From contig NZ_JAFCMB010000007.1 in NCBI RefSeq assembly GCF_018130145.1, positions 248,001-312,000 of the forward strand: a stretch of DNA of 64,000 nucleotides. Direction: 5' to 3'. This stretch comes from Bradyrhizobium sp. AUGA SZCCT0176. GTDB lineage: Bacteria > Pseudomonadota > Alphaproteobacteria > Rhizobiales > Xanthobacteraceae. The notes under the pieces are model-generated. The model had not been told where the DNA came from. It saw only the letters and a program-made list of their open reading frames with translations, and ran no database searches. Each line of letters opens with the position of its first letter. Position 1 is the first letter of the stretch. A program made the translations under genes and the position numbers. Below, one piece after another: positions 27,037 to 36,133 of this stretch.

Positions 27037-27960
27037 CTATCGCGCCTCGCCCGGCTTTGACCGCAGGCACAAATACATGCCGCCAAGCGAGAGCGCGCCG
27101 CCGATCAGATGGATGATTGTCGGCGCCTCGCCGAGAAAGCGGATCGACAGCACCGCGCTGACGATCGGGCCGAGATAGAGGCTGAGCGAAGTCGATACCG
27201 CGCCGAAGCGCCCCCCGAGCCAGGCATAGGCCCCGTAGGCAAACAGCCCGGGGACGAGACCCGCAAAGAGATAGACGAGCGCGGCGCGGCCGGTGAAGGC
27301 GGCTGATGGCGTCTGCCAGATTTCATGGATCGCAAACGGCAGCGAGAACAGCGCGCCGGCCGCCGCGAACAGGCCGATCCGCGCCAAAAAGCTGACGCCC
27401 TGGCCAACGCGGTTTTGCATCAGCGTGTATCCAGCCCAGCCCAGCATCGCGAGCAGCGCCAGGAGATCGCCGGTGGAGAGGCCCGTCCCGACCGAGGCCT
27501 GTCCTTTGGTGATGATCAGGAGCGCGCCGGCCAGCGCGACCGCCATGCCGATGATTTGCCTGCGGGCAATGGATTCCCGCCCCGTGGCAAAGGAGAACAG
27601 CAGCACGACGATCGGCGACAGCGCCATGATCAGCGCGAGGTTGATCGCCGACGTGGTGATCCCGGCGACATAGACCGGGCCGCCGCAGATGAACATGCCG
27701 AGAAAGCCGGCCAGCGCGATGCCCGGCCACTGCCCGCGCAACGATGCGGGCTTCTCGCGCAGCGCCATCACGACGACCGGCAGCAGGCCGAGCGCCACGA
27801 TGCTCCAGCGGAAGAACGCGATCGAGAACGGCGGAACGCTGCCGGCCACGCCGCGCGCCAGGATCATGTTGGAGACCTGGGCGGTGGCGACCAGGAGGAA
27901 GCCGAGCAGGCCCAGCACTTCGTGCGTCCGCGCGCCTGTTGCCGCTTGTGGTTCGCTCAT
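27037..27960 (-). CDS. EamA/DMT-family membrane transporter
   Basis: 307 residues from the ATG at 27960 (MSEPQAATGARTHEV), ten hydrophobic helices in two EamA repeats. It is the third such exporter in 28 kb. The stop is 3 bp from the emrB stop (convergent). The frame continues 21 codons upstream but those residues are Arg/Gly-rich and outside family similarity. Substrate unknown. Confidence 0.85.
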   Translation of the reverse strand: MSEPQAATGARTHEVLGLLGFLLVATAQVSNMILARGVAGSVPPFSIAFFRWSIVALGLLPVVVMALREKPASLRGQWPGIALAGFLGMFICGGPVYVAGITTSAINLALIMALSPIVVLLFSFATGRESIARRQIIGMAVALAGALLIITKGQASVGTGLSTGDLLALLAMLGWAGYTLMQNRVGQGVSFLARIGLFAAAGALFSLPFAIHEIWQTPSAAFTGRAALVYLFAGLVPGLFAYGAYAWLGGRFGAVSTSLSLYLGPIVSAVLSIRFLGEAPTIIHLIGGALSLGGMYLCLRSKPGEAR

Positions 27961-28039
27961 GGTCGATCGCTTCTGACATTCCCGTCGGCGCGGTCCTGCC
28001 CCGCCGCCCCTGTCAGCTAGCACATCGATCCGAGCAGCT

Positions 28040-28118
28040 CTAGCGGCAGCCGAAACTCGTGGCCTGCGTTACCGGCCCGCTGCCGTTCCGTCAGCAGGAT
28101 CTCGTCGGGGGCGGTGCC
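28040..28118 (-). pseudogene. Remnant of the 3' end of a tannase-family gene
   Basis: Bases 28040-28089 are an exact 50-bp copy of 34267-34316, the last 50 bp of the intact tannase-family gene including its TAG stop. After a gap equal to 56 bp of the intact gene, homology resumes for about 28 bp (28090-28118 against 34373 onward, with several mismatches: DEILLT for the intact GDILLT). The 56-bp loss shifts the frame. It lies 10 bp from the stop of the esterase gene and marks the left edge of the ABC cassette. Confidence 0.85.
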
Positions 28119-28127
28119 GTACCCGCT

Positions 28128-29039
28128 CTATGCGAGCAGCCCCCTGAGATCGTCGCAGATGAGATCGGCAGCGGCGGCGCTAGCGGGTGAGATCGAGGTG
28201 TAACTGAAAAAGCCGTGGTTCAATGTCGGAAACTCGCGATAAATCACCGGCACGCCCGCGGCCTTCAAGGCGGCGTGATAGTTCACGCTGTGCTCATAGA
28301 GAAAGTCGTACGGGCCGACACCGATGATCGCAGGCGCGAGGCCTTTGAGATCCGCGAGAATCGGCGATGCGCGCACATCGTTGAGTTTCGCTTCAACGTC
28401 GCCGCTGCCGAAGTACGGCTCACGGATGTCCGGATTGCGGTCCTTGCGCACGTCGAACGCGCCGTAGAGCAGTACCTGGGCAGCGAGTTTGATACCGGCA
28501 TCGCGGCACTTGACGGCGGTCACGGCCGCGAAATTGCCGCCGGCGCTGTCGCCGCCGACCGCCAGCGGCTTGCCCGCTCCGCCGAGCCGGTCAAGGTTGG
28601 CGTGCGCCCATTTGGCACCTGCGATGGCATCTTCGACGCCCTGGGGGAAGGGGTGCTCGGGCGCCAGCCGATAATCAACGTTGACGACGACGACGCGCGC
28701 GCGATTGGCAAACCGGATCGCATGGGCCTGGTGGCTGTCGATATCGCCGACGATGTAGCCGCCGCCGTGGAAATAGACGAGCGTGCCAATCGGCGCGCCT
28801 TCGACCGGCTGCACGATCTCGATGGTGATGGGCCCGTTCGGACCCGCAATGCTGGTTCTTTCAAGCTTGCCCGTCGGCAGATTGGGCTTGGGATAGAGAA
28901 ACGCGCGAATATTGCGCGCCCGTTCGCGGCTGACCGGGCCATTGCGTCCGGCATACAGATCGGGGATGCCGCTTTCCTTCCACTTGCGCTCTATCTCGGC
29001 GATGGCGGGATCGAGTGGCTGTCGGTTCTCTGTAGTCAT
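28128..29039 (-). CDS. HSL-family alpha/beta-hydrolase (carboxylesterase)
   Basis: 303 residues with the hormone-sensitive-lipase layout: oxyanion-hole HGGG at 91-94, nucleophile Ser165 in GDSAGG, acid Asp245 (GPYDFLY) and His275 (LNHGFF). It has no signal peptide, so it should hydrolyse short acyl or aryl esters in the cytoplasm. It is the last gene of a five-gene minus-strand operon behind a peptide-type importer, which suggests it processes an imported ester or acylated compound. Confidence 0.9.
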   Translation of the reverse strand: MTTENRQPLDPAIAEIERKWKESGIPDLYAGRNGPVSRERARNIRAFLYPKPNLPTGKLERTSIAGPNGPITIEIVQPVEGAPIGTLVYFHGGGYIVGDIDSHQAHAIRFANRARVVVVNVDYRLAPEHPFPQGVEDAIAGAKWAHANLDRLGGAGKPLAVGGDSAGGNFAAVTAVKCRDAGIKLAAQVLLYGAFDVRKDRNPDIREPYFGSGDVEAKLNDVRASPILADLKGLAPAIIGVGPYDFLYEHSVNYHAALKAAGVPVIYREFPTLNHGFFSYTSISPASAAAADLICDDLRGLLA

Positions 29040-29061
29040 GGTATCTCCGCGGGCAAGAGCG

Positions 29062-30603
29062 TCAGTTTGCAGGTTCGACGTTCGTCAGATCGATCACGAC
29101 CGATTGGCCGATCGGCGGCGTCTTGATGGCGTTCGAGGCAAAGTAGGCGACATGTATCGCCGCAACGGGCGCGAGCCACGCGACCTCCACGACGTGGCCA
29201 TAGACCTTCGTCCAGGCGTCCCCGGCCTGGTCTACCGGCAGGTTCGAGGCTTCTTCCATCAGCCTGGTCAACGTGTCGTCCGTGTTGGAGTAGTAGTTGA
29301 AGCCACCTTTGGCATCGAGCACCTGAAACTTGGCGAGGTTCGGAATACCCGAGTTCGAGTTGAGGACCGCGGCCGAGAACGCCTTGTTGTCTGCCATGCT
29401 CCGCATAACACCAAAGTGCTGGGCTTCGATGCCCTTGACGGTAATGCCGACCTTGCGAAGCTGGGCGCCGACGGCCTGTTGCAGGAACTGGCTCATGGAG
29501 TTGTTGACGTAGGCGACCGTCAGTTCGAATCCGTTCGGATAGCCCGCAGCCGCGAGTAATTCCTTCGCCTTGGCGGGGTCATAGGGGTAACGCTCCTCGA
29601 GCTTGGCGTCGTAGCCGACAAAGCCGCGCGCCTGCAGTTGCGCCGTCGGCTCGGCAAATTTTCCGAAAAGCGCCTGCGACATCAGCTTGCGGTCGAGCGC
29701 ATGGTTGATCGCCTGGCGGACGCGCACGTCCTTGAGATAGGGTTGCGGACCCTCGCCATTGCGATCACTCAGGATAAGTCCGGTCCAACCGACCGGCTCC
29801 GACACGATACGTATGGTGGGCGGAAGGTTCGCCGCATTCGAGTTGGCGGTGAGCGGATCGGAGCTGAGGAGCATCAACTGGCCCGCCTTCATGGCCTGGA
29901 TGCCGGCGTTCTGATCCTGAAAGACCGAGATAACGACCTTGTCCCACTTCACCCTGCTCTTGTCGTAGTAATGCGGGTTTGGAACGTAGGTATAGCTCTT
30001 GCCGAGAATGGTCGCCGCTGGATCGATCTTGTAGGGACCGGCGCCGAATGTTTCCTTGGCGAGACTGTCCGGATTGTCGACGCCTTTGGGGCTGATCAGC
30101 ATGCCGCCATTCCAATAGGCTTCGAACAGGTTGACGAGGGCGGGTTGCGGTTCCGACATGTTGATACGGAACTGGTACGGCCCCAGCACGTCGATCGACG
30201 TCAGGGTCTTCAGATTGGTCGCGAAGCCGCCACCCTTGCCTCGGAAATATTCGATCGATTTCTTTGCAGCTTCCGCCGTGACCGGCTCGCCATCGCTGAA
30301 TTTAGCGCCCTCGCGCAGCGTGAATGTCACCGACTTGCTGTCGGGGGACATTTCCCATTTGGTGGCCAGCGCCGGGCGGAACGAGCCGTCCGCGGCGACG
30401 CGCACCAGCGGCTCATAGGCCGGTCCGATCGCCATGCCGGCGCGGCCGTTACCGCTCAGCGCGGGATCGAGGCTGACCGGCACAAAGGCACTGCCAACCG
30501 TCAATACTTTCTGCTGTGCGAAGGCACTGCCCGCCGCGGCGAGCGATGTGGTTGCGAGTATGGCGGCAAGAAAAAGCCGCCGGGCGGCCAATAGATTTTT
30601 CAT
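29062..30603 (-). CDS. ABC transporter substrate-binding protein, peptide/opine/nickel family (SBP_bac_5)
   Basis: 513-residue periplasmic binding protein. The signal peptide is about 1-30 (cut after SAFA). The family 5 core includes LREGAKFSDGEPVTAE and RQAINHALDRK segments. The ATG at 30603 has GGAGG 9 nt upstream, and it overlaps the stop of the upstream ATPase (ATGA). Unusually the binding-protein gene comes after the membrane and ATPase genes. Ligand unknown; the adjacent esterase suggests more than plain peptides. Confidence 0.92.
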   Translation of the reverse strand: MKNLLAARRLFLAAILATTSLAAAGSAFAQQKVLTVGSAFVPVSLDPALSGNGRAGMAIGPAYEPLVRVAADGSFRPALATKWEMSPDSKSVTFTLREGAKFSDGEPVTAEAAKKSIEYFRGKGGGFATNLKTLTSIDVLGPYQFRINMSEPQPALVNLFEAYWNGGMLISPKGVDNPDSLAKETFGAGPYKIDPAATILGKSYTYVPNPHYYDKSRVKWDKVVISVFQDQNAGIQAMKAGQLMLLSSDPLTANSNAANLPPTIRIVSEPVGWTGLILSDRNGEGPQPYLKDVRVRQAINHALDRKLMSQALFGKFAEPTAQLQARGFVGYDAKLEERYPYDPAKAKELLAAAGYPNGFELTVAYVNNSMSQFLQQAVGAQLRKVGITVKGIEAQHFGVMRSMADNKAFSAAVLNSNSGIPNLAKFQVLDAKGGFNYYSNTDDTLTRLMEEASNLPVDQAGDAWTKVYGHVVEVAWLAPVAAIHVAYFASNAIKTPPIGQSVVIDLTNVEPAN

Positions 30604-31454
30604 AAGTGGTTTCCTCCAGCCTCGGATGCAATCATTTCTTTTTGACGGCGCCACGCCTCGCGACGCTGGCGTTGTTCCTTCGGATTCGGAACGGGCGCGG
30701 CCGACAGCAGTGCCCGTGTATACGAATGCTGAGGTGCCTCGTGGACGGCCTGAGAATCCCCGTGCTCTACGATCTCACCCTTGTAAAGCACGACGGTGCG
30801 GTGAGACACGTGCCGCACGACTGTCAAGTCGTGGGAGATGAACAAGAGCGACAGACCCATGCTCTTCTGCAATTCGCTGAGAAGGTTCAGGACCTGCGCC
30901 TGGACCGAGAGATCGAGCGCGCTGACCGGCTCGTCGCAGACGACAAGGCGCGGACGGGCAATGACCGCGCGCGCAATCGCGATGCGCTGTCGCTGGCCGC
31001 CGGAAAACTGCGCGGGATAACGCGTGGCGGCGTCGGTCGGCATCCCGACGCGGTTCAGAACGTCGCTGATGCGGGCGTCACGCTCAGTGCGCGACAGTGC
31101 ACGGTCCATCAGCAGGGGTTCTGCCAGCGTGTCGCCGATCGTGCGCGTCGGATTGAGCGAGCCGTATGGGTCCTGGAACACCACCTGGATCTCGCGCGCC
31201 AGATCTCGGCGCCGGCGCCGCGACGCATGCGTGATGTCCTCGCCGTCGAACATGACACGCCCCGACGTGGCCGGAGCCAGGCCGAGGATGACGCGGCCGA
31301 TCGTCGTTTTGCCGGAGCCGGACTCGCCGACGAGCCCGACCGTTTCGCCGGCCATCACGTCGAAGGACACACCATTGAGGGCACGAAAAACCCGCGCGCT
31401 GCGCTGCGCGAAATGAACGTGCAGGTCCGAAATGCTGAGAAGCGGTCCGCTCAT
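30600..31454 (-). CDS. ABC transporter ATP-binding protein, OppF/DppF type
   Basis: 284 residues from the ATG at 31454. Walker A GESGSGKTT, Q-loop VFQDPYGSLNPTRT, signature FSGGQRQRIAIARA, Walker B LVVCDEP, and the C-terminal oligopeptide-transporter extension (HSYTRALLSAAPVPNP). It pairs with the ATPase half of the upstream fusion. Overlapping ATGA junctions on both sides indicate translational coupling. An in-frame extension upstream to 31661 is antisense-like and rejected. Confidence 0.93.
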   Translation of the reverse strand: MSGPLLSISDLHVHFAQRSARVFRALNGVSFDVMAGETVGLVGESGSGKTTIGRVILGLAPATSGRVMFDGEDITHASRRRRRDLAREIQVVFQDPYGSLNPTRTIGDTLAEPLLMDRALSRTERDARISDVLNRVGMPTDAATRYPAQFSGGQRQRIAIARAVIARPRLVVCDEPVSALDLSVQAQVLNLLSELQKSMGLSLLFISHDLTVVRHVSHRTVVLYKGEIVEHGDSQAVHEAPQHSYTRALLSAAPVPNPKEQRQRREAWRRQKEMIASEAGGNHL

Positions 31455-33262
31455 CCCACACCTTCCTGAATCGATCGCAGCGTCTCTTCGATCGTCGGCA
31501 GCGGTTCGCCCGGCTTTGCCCCATGCGGATTGGCTTTCAGCAAAGCCGCGGTATAGGGATGGCTTGGCCTCTCGAACAGATCGACGACGCTTGCGGTCTC
31601 GAGCGCGCGGCCCTGATAGAGCACCATCGCCCGGTCGCAGAGATCCGCCACAACACCCCAATCATGGGTCACAATTATCACCGCCATGTTGCGCGAAGCG
31701 CTGAGGGCGCGGAGCAGTTCGAGGATCTCGGCCTGCACCGTGACGTCGAGCGCCGTCGTTGGCTCGTCCGCAAGCAGGATCCTGGGCTCTGCCGCCAGAG
31801 CCCGCGCGATACCAACCCGCTGGGCCATGCCGCCCGATATCTGGTGCGGGTAGCGACGGGCGACTTCTTCAGGGTTGGTAATTTTGACTTGATGCAACAA
31901 TGCGATGATCTGCTTTTCGATATCCGCCCTGGACCCGCCCTTGTGCACCCGGATTACCTCGGCGAGGTGATGACCTACCGTGAAACACGGATCGAGCGCG
32001 GCCATAGGCTCCTGGAAGATCATGCCTATTGTGCCGCCGCGCAGCGCCTCGAGCTGGCGTTGGTTGCCGAGATCGATGGTCGTGCCATCCAGGCTCATGC
32101 GACCGGACGTCATGCGCGTTCCTGCCGGCAGCAGGCCAAGCATCGACATCACGGTCAGCGTCTTGCCGCTGCCGCTTTCGCCGACAATCCCGAGCGTTTC
32201 TGCGTTGGCAAGATCGAGATTGACGTGGTCGACCAGCGTGCGTGCACTTTCACCTTGACCGCTCACAATGGTCAGATCGCGCAGCGCGAGGATCGTGTGG
32301 GCCGGCGCATCGGTAATCGGCTCGGGTACTCGCACCTGTAGCGTGTGCCGATGCGCGGCTGCGGCCCAGGTCTCGACCGCCGTGTCGCGGAGGCTGTCGC
32401 CAAGCAGCCCGAAACTGAGAATTGTCAGCGCCAGCACGCTACCGGTCGGAAGCAGCAGCCAGGGAAAGTCGTTGATCGATGCGGAGGCCTCAAACACCAT
32501 GCCGCCCCAACTCGGCGCAGGTGGTGGAACACCGAGGCCCAGGAAGTTTATGCCGGTCTGGATAACAACCGTGATGCACGCGAAGAGGGCGAGTTGAACG
32601 ACCACCGGGCCAAAAATGCGGGGCAGTATGTGCGTCAGGATGATACGCGCATCGCCAAGGCCAGAGATTCGAGCGGCGGCGATGTAGAGTTCCTCGCGGA
32701 CGCCGAGCACCACGCTGCGCACGACGCGCGACACACCGGCCGAGCCAAGAATACCGAGCGTGACCATGGCTGCGGACATCGACTGGCCGAAGATGCTCAA
32801 TACGGACAACAGCACCACAATGACGGGAATGGCCTGCAGGAGGCTGACATATTGTACGACGAGGCGATCCCACCAACCGCCGAAATAACCGGCGCTGAGG
32901 CCGAGCAGCACGCCGATCAGGCTGACGACCGCCAGCGCCTGAACGACGCCGACAAGGCTGGGGGTCGTACCGTGCAGCAGGCGGCTCAGAACATCACGTC
33001 CGAGCGCGTCGGTCCCCAGCAGATGCTCCGCGCTCGGCAGCTGTTTGATGGCGAGCAGATCCTGATCGAGCGGGTCATAGCTCGAGATCTGGCCGGCGAA
33101 CAGACCGCCGACCACGACAATTGCGATCCAGATCAGCGCAAGGAGCGCAAGTGGACGACCGAGCAGCCTCGCGAGGAAACGGGCCGGCCTGGGCAATGCT
33201 TTTGGCACCCGCAGGGTTTCGAGCGCTAGCGCGCCAGCGATCGGAGACTGGCCTTGCGTCAT
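31451..33262 (-). CDS. Fused ABC permease-ATPase (DppC-DppD type)
   Basis: 603 residues combining two subunits usually encoded separately. Residues about 30-300 are a DppC-like permease (GTDALGRDVLSRLLHG near 83, six helices, EAA loop around EELYIAAARISGLGDARI). Residues about 325-590 are a DppD-like ATPase with Walker A GESGSGKT, signature ISGGMAQRVGIARAL and Walker B ILLADEP. A histidine/alanine linker joins them. ATGA overlaps join it to the permease before it and the ATPase after it. Confidence 0.92.
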   Translation of the reverse strand: MTQGQSPIAGALALETLRVPKALPRPARFLARLLGRPLALLALIWIAIVVVGGLFAGQISSYDPLDQDLLAIKQLPSAEHLLGTDALGRDVLSRLLHGTTPSLVGVVQALAVVSLIGVLLGLSAGYFGGWWDRLVVQYVSLLQAIPVIVVLLSVLSIFGQSMSAAMVTLGILGSAGVSRVVRSVVLGVREELYIAAARISGLGDARIILTHILPRIFGPVVVQLALFACITVVIQTGINFLGLGVPPPAPSWGGMVFEASASINDFPWLLLPTGSVLALTILSFGLLGDSLRDTAVETWAAAAHRHTLQVRVPEPITDAPAHTILALRDLTIVSGQGESARTLVDHVNLDLANAETLGIVGESGSGKTLTVMSMLGLLPAGTRMTSGRMSLDGTTIDLGNQRQLEALRGGTIGMIFQEPMAALDPCFTVGHHLAEVIRVHKGGSRADIEKQIIALLHQVKITNPEEVARRYPHQISGGMAQRVGIARALAAEPRILLADEPTTALDVTVQAEILELLRALSASRNMAVIIVTHDWGVVADLCDRAMVLYQGRALETASVVDLFERPSHPYTAALLKANPHGAKPGEPLPTIEETLRSIQEGVG

Positions 33263-34200
33263 GACAGCCGTACCCGCGGATTGAGCCAGCCGTAACTGAG
33301 GTCGACTAGCAGGTTGATCGCGACCGCGAGCAAACCGAAATAGAGCGTGGCGCCTTGCAGGACCGCTATGTCGTTCTGCTGCGCGGCGTCGACGGCCAGA
33401 CTGCCGAGGCCCGGAAGTACGAACACGCGCTCGACGAATACCGTTCCCGAAATGGCGCCGATCATGACGAGTCCGAGGACAGTGATGACCGGTAACGCTG
33501 CATTGCGCAGAGCGTGTTTCCAGATGATCGAGCCCTCGGGCACGCCGCTTGCCCGCAAGGCTCGGATAAAATCACGGCGCAGCACGTCATTCATGCCGTC
33601 GCGGGTCTGCTTGGCGATGTTGGCGATCGGCAGGAATGAGACTGAAAGGATTGGCAAGACCAGGCTGGCCAGCCAGCCGGCGGGATCCTGCGAAAACATC
33701 ACGTAGCCGGTCGCGGGGAGCCAACGCAGCCAGACCGCGAACACCATGATGAAGAGCAGCGCGGCCAGGAACGACGGCATCATCAATCCGACGAGCGACA
33801 AGACGTCAATCGCCTTGCCGATCCAGCCACCACGAAGCGCACTCAATACGCCGAACAGGAGCCCAAGCGACACACAGACCAGCATGACGCCGGTCATGAT
33901 CGACAGCGTAACCCCAAGGCGTGGGTTGAGCATCGACAAGACGCGTTCCTTGGTAAGGTATGACGCGCCGAGATCGCCGCTCAAGGCGTTGCCGAGCCAC
34001 GATGCATATTGAATCAAGATCGACCGATCGAGCCCCAAATCGTGGCGAAGTGCGAGGTACTGCTCCTGCGTACCGTCGGCTCCCAATATCGTCCGCGCGA
34101 GGTCGCTGGGCGACAGGCTGTTCAGGACAAACGACACCAGCGTGACGATCAGCAGCAGCGGCACCGACAACAGGAGCCGGGTTCGAATTGTCGCCAGCAT
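33259..34200 (-). CDS. ABC transporter permease, DppB type
   Basis: 313-residue inner-membrane subunit with six helices and the DppB-type EAA loop (RRDFIRALRASGVPEGSI). The ATG at 34200 follows GGGAGGGG, a strong site; the upstream frame to 34254 is ignored. It is the first gene of the cassette, so the operon promoter should lie in the 66 bp between it and the tannase stop, or further upstream in tannase. Confidence 0.92.
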   Translation of the reverse strand: MLATIRTRLLLSVPLLLIVTLVSFVLNSLSPSDLARTILGADGTQEQYLALRHDLGLDRSILIQYASWLGNALSGDLGASYLTKERVLSMLNPRLGVTLSIMTGVMLVCVSLGLLFGVLSALRGGWIGKAIDVLSLVGLMMPSFLAALLFIMVFAVWLRWLPATGYVMFSQDPAGWLASLVLPILSVSFLPIANIAKQTRDGMNDVLRRDFIRALRASGVPEGSIIWKHALRNAALPVITVLGLVMIGAISGTVFVERVFVLPGLGSLAVDAAQQNDIAVLQGATLYFGLLAVAINLLVDLSYGWLNPRVRLS

Positions 34201-34266
34201 TTCCCCTCCCAACAAGGCCGATCTGTCGTCAGCCGCCTGCCTTAGCAATATCAATCCTGCGCTAGA

Positions 34267-34316
34267 CTAGCGGCAGCCGAAACTCGTGGCCTGCGTTACC
34301 GGCCCGCTGCCGTTCC
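34267..34316. repeat. Right copy of the 50-bp direct repeat flanking the ABC/esterase cassette
   Basis: Exact match to 28040-28089 in the same orientation. In this copy it is the live 3' end of the tannase-family gene. Together the two copies bracket 6.2 kb. Confidence 0.95.
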
Positions 34317-36096
34317 AGGTCGTTTTCAGCGGATAGACGCAGATCGGATAGCTGATGCTCTTGTCGCGCGAGGTCAGCAGGATGTCGCCGGGCGCTTCGC
34401 CCTTCTCGACCCAATCGACCAGCGCGGTGAAGAACTGGTCCTGCTCGCGCGTCGGCGTCTGGTTGGCATTGCCGGGCAGTTTCGGCATTGGCACGGTGTC
34501 GTTCTTGCCGCCGACCGTGTAGGCCCGGCCCTGCGAGGAGTGCGCGGCGCCCGGCACCAGATACATCCGCATGAACTTCGCCACCTCGGCGTGCCCGCCC
34601 ATCGCGGCCAGCACGCGCTCATGGTAGTTGACGTTGCCGGCGGGCGGGATCGCATCGTCGACGAGGCCGGTCCAGATCACCACCTTGCGGCCGAGGTCGC
34701 GCAGTTTTGCCAGGTCAGCCTTATCGGTGATGAGGTTGCTGAACAGCGTCGGCTGCAGCGCGACGTTCTTGCCGACGGCATCGGCCAATCCGGCATAATC
34801 GAGTTCGAGCCATTTGTTGCGCACGGCTGTCGAAGCGTTGGTGATCGGTACCGCCGAGGTCGCGCTGGCGTCGGCGGCATAGCTGACATCCTGCATCGCC
34901 TGGGCCACGCTGTCAGCGCCGGCGCTGGTGATCTGACCGCCGATGCCGGTCCCGCGGGTGAACGCCCACCAGACCTGCTTGGGGCCGAGCGACTTGCCGC
35001 TCCGGCTGTCTGATGTCTGGGCGGCGTCAAAACTGCCATCCGGCGTGGCGCCGTACCAGATCCGGTTCAGCGCCATCGCCTCCTTTGCGCTCATGCAGGT
35101 CGCGGCATCCGGATTGCTGCCGGTCACGCCCTCGCCGGTCGCACCGGCACACAGCGCCGCGGCGTCGCGTGCGGGGTTGTAGTTGCAGGCAAAGGGATCG
35201 AGCAGGAAGCCGAGCCCGGCGGTGTCGCAGGCGGCGACGGCGCGCTGGTTGGCGGCGGCGACCTTGGCGGCGAATGCCTTCGCCGCGTCCTTGTTCACGG
35301 CCGTGAAGCCCAGTTCGGTCTTCATCACGATCTGCGGATACAACCCGGACGTTCCGAACTTTGCGATATTCGGCGCGGGCTGGGCGATCAAATAGCCATC
35401 GTAGAGTTCAGGGTACTCCTGGAAGACCTTCATGCCCTGCCGGCCGCCCTGGGAATGGCCGTCGTAGTAAGTGTATTTGGGCGCCTTGCCATAATAGAGG
35501 CTGGCCAGCGCCTTGGTCTTGTTGGCCTGCTCCACCATCGCGCGCACCGAGAAGTCGCGCAGCGACTCGGTATTGAGCTTGCCGTCGGAGAGGAATGTGA
35601 ACGAGCCGTCCTGGTACCAGGGCTGCCCGGCATCGGTGGTGCCCGACGCATAGCCGATATTGGCGTTGACGATGGCCGGAACCTTGCTGCCGATCTGATC
35701 GGCATAGCGATGTCCGCCGCCGACCCATCCCCCGCCGCCATAATTGCGGATGCGCTCGTTCCAGTTGGCAGGCGCCGGTAGCCAGACCTCGATGCCGATG
35801 CCCTCGGAGTACGAGCGCGCGGTCTTGTCCTTTTCCGCGGTGGCGCCGGGGCCCACCAGCAGTTTCACCAGGCAGAGGTCCGCCGCCGCCGTCACCGGCT
35901 GCGGCGCATCGGGCGCCTTTAGTTCCTCGCCCTTCTTCACCTGGCGAACCGCCACGACCGTGGTGTCGGCGTCGGGCTTGAAGGCCGTCTTGATGCCATC
36001 GTCGCATGGAAGTTGCTGCGCCAAGGCCGGCGTTATCTGGCTGCAGGCGGCCAGCAGCAGGACCGCCCAAATGCGCTTGCCCGGTGTGATCGACAT
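34267..36096 (-). CDS. Tannase/feruloyl esterase family protein
   Basis: 609-residue exported serine esterase that would release phenolic acids (gallate, ferulate, caffeate) from plant esters. An N-terminal signal is present. LLAAC (Cys at 18) also fits a lipobox, so it may be a lipoprotein; otherwise cleavage follows ALA at 26. Nucleophile Ser215 (DGHSQGG), acid Asp480/481 (GLVDDAIPP), His519 (GAAHSSQG). The family's Cys next to the Ser and Cys next to the His are both absent. It is downstream of the LIV importer, which could take up the product. Confidence 0.88.
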   Translation of the reverse strand: MSITPGKRIWAVLLLAACSQITPALAQQLPCDDGIKTAFKPDADTTVVAVRQVKKGEELKAPDAPQPVTAAADLCLVKLLVGPGATAEKDKTARSYSEGIGIEVWLPAPANWNERIRNYGGGGWVGGGHRYADQIGSKVPAIVNANIGYASGTTDAGQPWYQDGSFTFLSDGKLNTESLRDFSVRAMVEQANKTKALASLYYGKAPKYTYYDGHSQGGRQGMKVFQEYPELYDGYLIAQPAPNIAKFGTSGLYPQIVMKTELGFTAVNKDAAKAFAAKVAAANQRAVAACDTAGLGFLLDPFACNYNPARDAAALCAGATGEGVTGSNPDAATCMSAKEAMALNRIWYGATPDGSFDAAQTSDSRSGKSLGPKQVWWAFTRGTGIGGQITSAGADSVAQAMQDVSYAADASATSAVPITNASTAVRNKWLELDYAGLADAVGKNVALQPTLFSNLITDKADLAKLRDLGRKVVIWTGLVDDAIPPAGNVNYHERVLAAMGGHAEVAKFMRMYLVPGAAHSSQGRAYTVGGKNDTVPMPKLPGNANQTPTREQDQFFTALVDWVEKGEAPGDILLTSRDKSISYPICVYPLKTTWNGSGPVTQATSFGCR

Positions 36097-36133
36097 CGTT
36101 TTCGCTCCCCGTGATTTTTGTGTCGTTATCGCT

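Noticed and set aside
28040..28089. Left 50-bp repeat as a simple phage or integrative-element attachment site
   Set aside because: Further diverged tannase homology continues beyond it, and no integrase gene lies between the two copies; kept only as a secondary model.
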